A stretch of 64,000 nucleotides of DNA from Blasia pusilla (Eukaryota; Marchantiophyta; Marchantiopsida; Blasiales). Positions within the stretch are counted from its first letter, which is position 1. Each line of letters opens with the position of its first letter. This document shows, in pieces, positions 58,740 to 64,000 of the stretch. The stretch spans positions 16,616,001 to 16,680,000 of the forward strand of contig CM114273.1 of NCBI GenBank assembly GCA_050084515.1, read 5' to 3'. Both the position numbers and the translations under genes were made by a program. Below the pieces are notes generated by a model. The model searched no databases. It was not told the DNA's origin and saw only the letters and a list, made by a program, of their open reading frames with translations.

Positions 58740-59500
58740 AGGTCGCGCGCACGTACGGCCGGACGATGAGATATCTGCAGCGTTCATTTTGATTGGTAGA
58801 TCACCGTCGTAATGAAGGTGGAGGCGTTTCGCGTTTGCAAGCATCTTCCGTGACGCTTTCCGATCTGCCGTTTAAGAGGCAGATGACTCGCCGTCGCCGT
58901 TGCAGCTTTTTCGCCGGTTCGTCGGAGGTGTCGAGCTTCCGTCGTCGGACGTCCGTCAGTTTTCGTACGGGCCCCAGATTCCCGCTACACGACGACGCCA
59001 GACTTCAGGGAGCCGCACACGATTCATCGGATCTCCAGGGCTCTCTGTCGTCTGCCACACAGCGCCTCTGCGTTTCGTTATTTCCTGTCCGTTCCTGTCT
59101 ACTTCGCCTAAAGCCGACCGTTTCAGTGGCGCTCCTCCGCCCCTTCCGAAACATGGATCCCCCCGTGCATGCTCGCACGGTTAACAGCGGCGAGTGGACG
59201 CTGGCGAGGAAAGATGTTCGTCCAGAGTTTGGAATACTTACACTTGCCCGGTTTGCACTTTGCATCTGATTGCCTTCGCTGACTCGCGAGCATGGAGTCA
59301 GCGAGTGGGTCTGGGAGGTGTGAAACGCGAAGAATCATAAGTTGAGGAGGGGAGGAAAAAATTCGTTGATTCATGCGAGGGCTGGAAGGAGCCGAGGAGA
59401 CGAAGATGAGCAACGGAGAGTTCTCCCCTGTGCCCTGTGTGAGAGCTGTGTCCAGACCGAGTGCTGGAGTTGTGTATTATATTCGTCCGGCGTGGCGTAA
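58740..59500 (+). promoter_or_regulatory. CpG-rich region, possible promoter or first exon
   Basis: CpG density rises sharply here (for example GAGGTCGCGCGCACGTACGG near 58740), as it does at the SECE1 start. A 158-codon frame (58793-59269, plus) is Arg/Ser-rich and could be an organelle-targeting leader or chance. I find no recognisable family on either strand, and no downstream exon. Treat it as an unassigned gene start at best. Confidence 0.3.
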
Positions 59501-59535
59501 ATTTAAGTCACTTGAGAGTGAGCACCTCTTCGCGT

Positions 59536-59770
59536 GATTGCTGGATAATCCTTATAGACGAATGATTGATCAGCTCCGGTGACGTTTCGAGCTAGATGTG
59601 ATGTGTGTCTAGAGACTTCCAGAGACCATGATTGGCCCACTTGAGGATAATAGAGAATTGAGTGCTGAATGGACGGTGGACCTCTTTGCAACCTCCTTCC
59701 TGGCTTGACTATCCTCAGATAGATGATTGACCAACTCGAATCTCTCTTCTTGTTAGATGTGATGTGTGTG
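59536..59770. repeat. Imperfect direct duplication, about 170-base period
   Basis: GAATGATTGATCAGCTCCGGT...GCTAGATGTGATGTGTGTC at about 59560-59612 recurs as AGATGATTGACCAACTCGAAT...TTAGATGTGATGTGTGTG at about 59720-59770. CTTGAGGATAATAG and TGACTATCCTCAG are related inverted parts. Confidence 0.55.
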
Positions 59771-59818
59771 CCCACTTCCCGCCAGAAAGACAAGCAGATA
59801 GCTACCATCCTTGGACTC

Positions 59819-59853
59819 TCGCGAGTACCAGTCTACCTGCCTGGTACTCGCGA
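59819..59853. repeat. Hairpin with 13-base arms
   Basis: TCGCGAGTACCAG (59819-59831) and CTGGTACTCGCGA (59841-59853) are exact reverse complements around a 9-base loop. It lies in the downstream flank of the 60355-63693 gene, too far from the stop (about 500 bases) to be assigned a role. Confidence 0.8.
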
Positions 59854-60354
59854 CCTGCCAAATTGAGAAGAACCCAAAGTGGTGGTCACACACAAGTACT
59901 TTCAAATGAGTGGGAGAAATGACACCAGTGTAGGTCTTACAAACCAATTTAGGCACTCAAAAGCTGAGACAGACAATTTGTAACAATTAACCCTCAACCA
60001 AACAATACCCTCCTTCCATATGAATTTATTTTTTTAGGCGAAGTACTTCGCAAACTACACTACTTCCACCCAACCCCAGGATGCCAAAAAAGATCCGACT
60101 CAAAATTCTCTTAAAACGTAACAATACTGGCACGGAAAAATGCTCATGGGCAGGATGTGATGCTCGCACGGACTCATGTGTCTGTCACTCAAGTCTCTAA
60201 GATCTACACTACACATGTGAGAAACCAAGACGTTCGTTTCGCACCCTCTCGAGCTGAACCTCCACTGTACACAAACTTGGCAGTACGCGCTCACCGCTGA
60301 TATCAAACATAGATTTTCACAGATTTAACTAAAACCAAAGTCCCACACAGTTAT

Positions 60355-63300
60355 CTATTTCACAGGCGAGCAGCACATGCAGCTGCTTAAGAAAGGTTTA
60401 GAGTGGCTCTTACTTTCGAACTTGGAAGGAGTCGACGGGTTTGTGGGAGAATTCTTCCCCCCTGACACTATTCTTCTAAACAGGTTACCTCTGGGCGACA
60501 CAATCGGAGTTTCTCGTGCGGATGGAGCTCCGTCTTCTTGGCCTGAGCCCTTATCCGCAGCATCGTCTTCGGCCAGGAGGCTGCGAAGCGGAGTTCGTGG
60601 TCTGTCGACTTTGCTTGCCTTCTCGGAATGGCCGGTGCCATTGGCTGCGGTCCCAGAGGTTGAAGCTTCAGCGTCGGAGGGGCCGCCGTTGGCGTATCGG
60701 ATAGTCTCATCATCTTGGGCTGAGCTTCCTCTGATCTGCTGCTGATCGGGAGTTCCGCCTTCCCCGCGCGTCAACTCCTGAGAGTGCATCTCCCATAGCC
60801 GGTCCTGCTGGGAGTCTACGAACAGCGGGTCAACTGCTGGCTGCTTCGTCAGTAGCACTGAGCCCTCATCGGCTTGGCTTGAGAGCACTCCATTGTCGAG
60901 AGTCCCTTTGACGGATGTGGAGACGCTGTCTCGGACGGCCGCGTGATCATGAGATGCCTTGCTGCCACTCTCTGCACAGACGAGGCGACTCGTTGAGGGA
61001 CCCGCAAGAAGCGAGGCAATCAGGTGTACTATTCAGAAAGAATGATTACGACGAACGAATTGGTACCAGACGGGAGAAGGAGACGTGAGACGTGGAAGCA
61101 AGTAACGCTAGACACATTTTGTAGTACTACTGGACGACGAGAAGCCAATTTTGAATGCGGGTGAATAGTTGGGATATTTCTTACCGGTTTTAGAATTGGC
61201 TTCGTCCGGAGATGCGTTGGGTGCAAGGGATTTTGATGATTGGTTACCATCATGGGCAACGACAGATTCTACCTCAATATTCTTCCCCAGCGAGACATTT
61301 GATTCTGCTGGGTTTTCGTGTGACGAGCTCCCATCCCCTACCGCAGGTGAAATCTTGTGAACCGAGGTAGTCTTCAATCCTTCGGGCCCTTCATGCGGAG
61401 CGTAAACGTCGACCGGCGCAACATCCTTCTCTGAAGAACGCTCAGGCACTGAGTTGAGCCCCACAACTGCACTCCCACCATCCTTGTCCGTGGAACCCTT
61501 CAATTCTGCGACATTTACATCCAAAAATATCACCTGCCTATCATCAGGACGCTTGGCTACTCCTTGGTCAGGAGATACAGTCGAAGATGCACCGTCCAGG
61601 GGTGTCCCCTCCTTTAGAACATTCTCGGCTCGTGACGGCCCTTGTTGAGAACTGTTGGCTCCTTCCATGACCGAATTCTTGGAGTCTGATTCTCCTTTCA
61701 TGGCCCTCTCAACGCCTTCGTCTTCGATCCCCGATTCTTCGGACAGACCAGTTACTGTCACCTCGACGTTATTCACTTCAGCATTCTCATGCAGCTTGGT
61801 CACTTCAGCTAAAGAAGAGTTTACATCTCCAACTGCGCGTATGCCTTCTGGAGTGGTTTGGGATTGGACACTAGGATTCTCTCTTGAATCCGAGGTATCC
61901 GATACTGCCGGGATTGAAGGCACTGAGACGACATCCAGTTCAGGCTTCGTTTCTGTAACCTGTTCCGTCAAGGCAGCTGAGACAAGAACCACTGCAGAGT
62001 TCGTTTCAGATATGTCCGCCTTCTCCTCCGGAACGGAGGCCGCTTTTGCTTCGAATGTAGAATCAGCCTGGTTACTTTCAGTGCTACTTACCAGCTTGGT
62101 TTCTTGGTCTAAAACCGGAGCAGCATCCGCCATCACAACCAAATCTCCAGTCACCTTATTGTCAGATTCTGTCGCCTTGGTTTCAGATTCTGTCGCCATG
62201 GTTTCAGAGGACAGGGACCCGAGACTCCCTGCCGTGTCGGTGACTTTCTGTGGAGCTGCCATATCCGTCTTCTTTTTCCGTTCGGACTCTAGATGCAAAT
62301 GGGCAGACTCGTGAGGCTGTACATGGGCAGTTTCGGGAGCTTTAACACTGGTGGATTCTTTCCAGACATTTGGCTTCCCACTCGAGATTCTCTCCAACTC
62401 CTCGACCCTTTTCCTCACGCTCACTTTCCTCTCCTCGTCCGCACGCTCCTTGGCTGTCATATAGGATCGGGACGACTCTTGCTTCTCAGGACGAGGAGGG
62501 GAGTTTCTGTTGGAAGGAGAGGACAAAAACCTCTTCACCGGCGAGGTGATAGGCGAACTCTTCTTAGCTGGAGAGGACGTTGGAGTGCTTTTTCTAGCAG
62601 GAGAGCCCCATGGAGAGTCTTTCTTCGCTGGCGAGCCCAGAGGAGAATCCCTTTTCGTGGAGCTCCCGAAGCTCCTCGCAGGCGAACCCCAAGGAGAATC
62701 CTTCTTCGCGGGAGAGGTAACCGGAGAATTTTCTGCCGAAGCTCCACTGGGAGGCTTGGAGACCGCTTCGTTGCGCGTTGTAGCTTTGGAAGACACATTT
62801 GGTGATCCGGGCTTGCTAGTGGAGGTTGTAGAAGTTCTCTTCGTGTCCGGATGATCTGCGAAATCCAAGACAACAATACGTGATGGACTGACAACAGGCA
62901 GAGGAAATCGCAAGAAATAGCAAGGATACGCATCACCTCCTAATTGCGCTGAAGTCTGGGTGAAACATCTGTGTGACCACGGGGTGAACGCAAACCTCTG
63001 AGAACGTCCCACGCAATTTCTACATCATTTCCGCTAGGATGAAAAGCCGACCAGGCCATTAGCCGACACTTTCTGTTGGGTGCAGTGATCTCTACTGAGT
63101 GACGAGATGATGCTTACTCTGGAGAGACACCGGCTCGTCATCCGAAGCGGCGTCATCCGAGGAGCCTCCAGGTGGGAGGACCACACCAGGCTGAGCGCTT
63201 TTCTTGAGTTTTCTCCTCTGCTCCGCACTCATGTGAGCCATGTGATGTGTCGGCAAATCTTCGTTAGTAGAACTAGCACCTGGGCGCAAGTAGTCTCCAG

Positions 63301-63693
63301 TTAGAACAGGACTCTGGACGCGATGGAGTCCACATAATGCTTACGAATGAGGGTCTCGAGGAGTTCGGGTCTGCGTCTGTAGACAGAGGCAAAAAGACCA
63401 TGATGTGCAGAAATGGAAAATCTGAAGCACAAACCACGACCCGAACACAACACGAGCGCATAGGAATAAAAGCACGCGCCTGTGACACCATTGTATAATA
63501 CAGCACAATGACTTCCTTCAGAGCATACCTGCTCTTGGGTTAACTGCACTTCCATCTCCAGAAGCCGACTCCGAGATCCTTGCAACGCCTTCAAGGGCTC
63601 CCGTCGAGGAGGTCTTCTCACCAAGAGACTCTCCACTGGTAGACTCCGATCCGCTGGTTGGAATCTGATCCTCAGAACCTTCGTTTGGCTGAA
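60355..63693 (-). CDS. Unrecognised Ser/Pro-rich, multi-exon protein, 5' partial
   Basis: I join four minus-strand exons: 63693-63529, 63279-63118, 62855-61185 and 60971-60355 (stop TAG at 60357-60355). All introns are GT/AG and all three junctions are phase 1, so the reading is consistent and gives about 869 residues of C-terminal sequence. Visible parts: MSAEQRRKLKKSAQPG (basic), a block of repeats SPAKKDSPWGSPARK and variants (about 10 Ser-Pro units, likely proline-directed kinase sites), a charged KERADEERKVSVRKRVEELE helix, a long acidic Ser/Thr/Glu-rich disordered stretch, and a C-terminal LFRRIVSGGKNSP...SCMCCSPVK. The Cys cluster could be lipid-modified. I do not recognise the family; it is probably a disordered scaffold or cytoskeletal protein. 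Upstream exons lie beyond 63700. Confidence 0.7.
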
Positions 63694-64000
63694 CTGCAGC
63701 CCACGAGCACCGACAGCTCAAGTCAACTTCAGGGCGGGGAGCAAACATGACGTGAACATTGTACACTTGAAGTAAGCCGTAGAAGATGAATCTACCTAAG
63801 CTAGTAGATTCACATCTACACGGAATTTGCCCAACTTGTCAGCTTCTCTGATCGCCAGAAACAGCCCCAGATAGCAGATGATACATTCATCTCCAAGAAG
63901 CTGAGAATTAAAATCTACATTGCCGAGACTTCATTCTACCTTGTGAAAGCTAATTACAGAAGAATACTTACTGCTATTTCAGGCCGACTCATCCTGAGAA
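63694..64000 (-). other. Upstream intron(s) and possible further exon of the Ser/Pro-rich gene
   Basis: 63694-63698 gives the acceptor (CTGCAG on minus) of the first assigned exon. At the window edge, ATAGCA followed by GTAAGTATT (63973 and above, minus strand) looks like an exon end with a strong donor, but its phase does not fit the next exon directly. Another small exon may lie between. I leave it unassigned. Confidence 0.3.

Noticed and set aside
61655-62314. Open frames of 219 and 170 codons on the plus strand (61655-62314, 62293-62805)
   Set aside because: They are antisense to the long exon of the minus-strand Ser/Pro-rich gene. Their composition mirrors it and they show no family motif.
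63345-63378. Possible small exon with RRPELLETLI between two exons of the Ser/Pro-rich gene
   Set aside because: Including its 32 bases breaks the frame, while joining 63529 directly to 63279 keeps phase 1. The resemblance to known proteins is too short.
1-64000. tRNA, rRNA or organellar DNA inserts
   Set aside because: I looked for cloverleaf-like and rRNA-conserved stretches and found none that I could support by eye.

Overview
This window looks like nuclear DNA of a streptophyte, either a charophyte-grade alga or an early-diverging land plant. The grounds are a plastid-type SecE gene with an N-terminal transit-like sequence, intron-rich genes with GT/AG junctions, chromovirus relics, an AP2/ERF-like fragment, and Ty3/gypsy-type elements that carry a cytosine-C5 DNA methyltransferase. 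From memory, methyltransferase-carrying retrotransposons have been reported in charophytes and dinoflagellates, so I lean towards a charophyte. I cannot name the species.

Host genes. (1) About 297-13472, plus strand: a nearly complete 5-oxoprolinase gene in about 30 small exons; its first exon(s) lie before the window. (2) 34703-36855, minus strand: a four-exon, 149-residue gene that I reconstruct as plastid SecE (SECE1). No single open frame reveals it. (3) 60355-63693, minus strand: the last four exons of an unrecognised Ser/Pro-rich protein, all joined in phase 1; its 5' part lies beyond the window. A CpG-rich stretch at 58740-59500 may be a promoter or first exon.

The rest is repeats. 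14750-15660 holds a chromovirus integrase/chromodomain relic. 15650-18000 holds repeat-rich DNA of uncertain type. 18024-25229 is a methyltransferase-carrying gypsy element (E1) that has lost RT and RNase H. 25300-25530 is an AP2-like fragment. 25960-31000 is an APE-type LINE on the minus strand. 31070-32225 is a gypsy relic. 32860-33400 and 37310-40060 are a 3' fragment and a near-complete copy of a second non-LTR family with a restriction-like endonuclease tail. 43495-50856 is a second methyltransferase element (E2) that keeps RT and RNase H. 51120-56143 is a nest in which E3 is inserted in E4 and another gypsy relic is inserted in E3.

The main discovery candidate is the E1/E2/E3 family. 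Its order is gag (two zinc knuckles), aspartic protease, C5-methyltransferase, RT, RNase H, DDE integrase, PHD finger. Its ends are not ordinary LTRs. They follow an A1 - coding - B1-A2-B2 pattern, the split direct repeats known from PAT/Ngaro-like tyrosine-recombinase elements, here in a family with a DDE integrase. A chromatin writer (methyltransferase) and reader (PHD finger) thus sit in one retroelement with unusual terminal architecture. Every copy here is broken by stops or deletions, so the functional form must be inferred from other copies in the genome.
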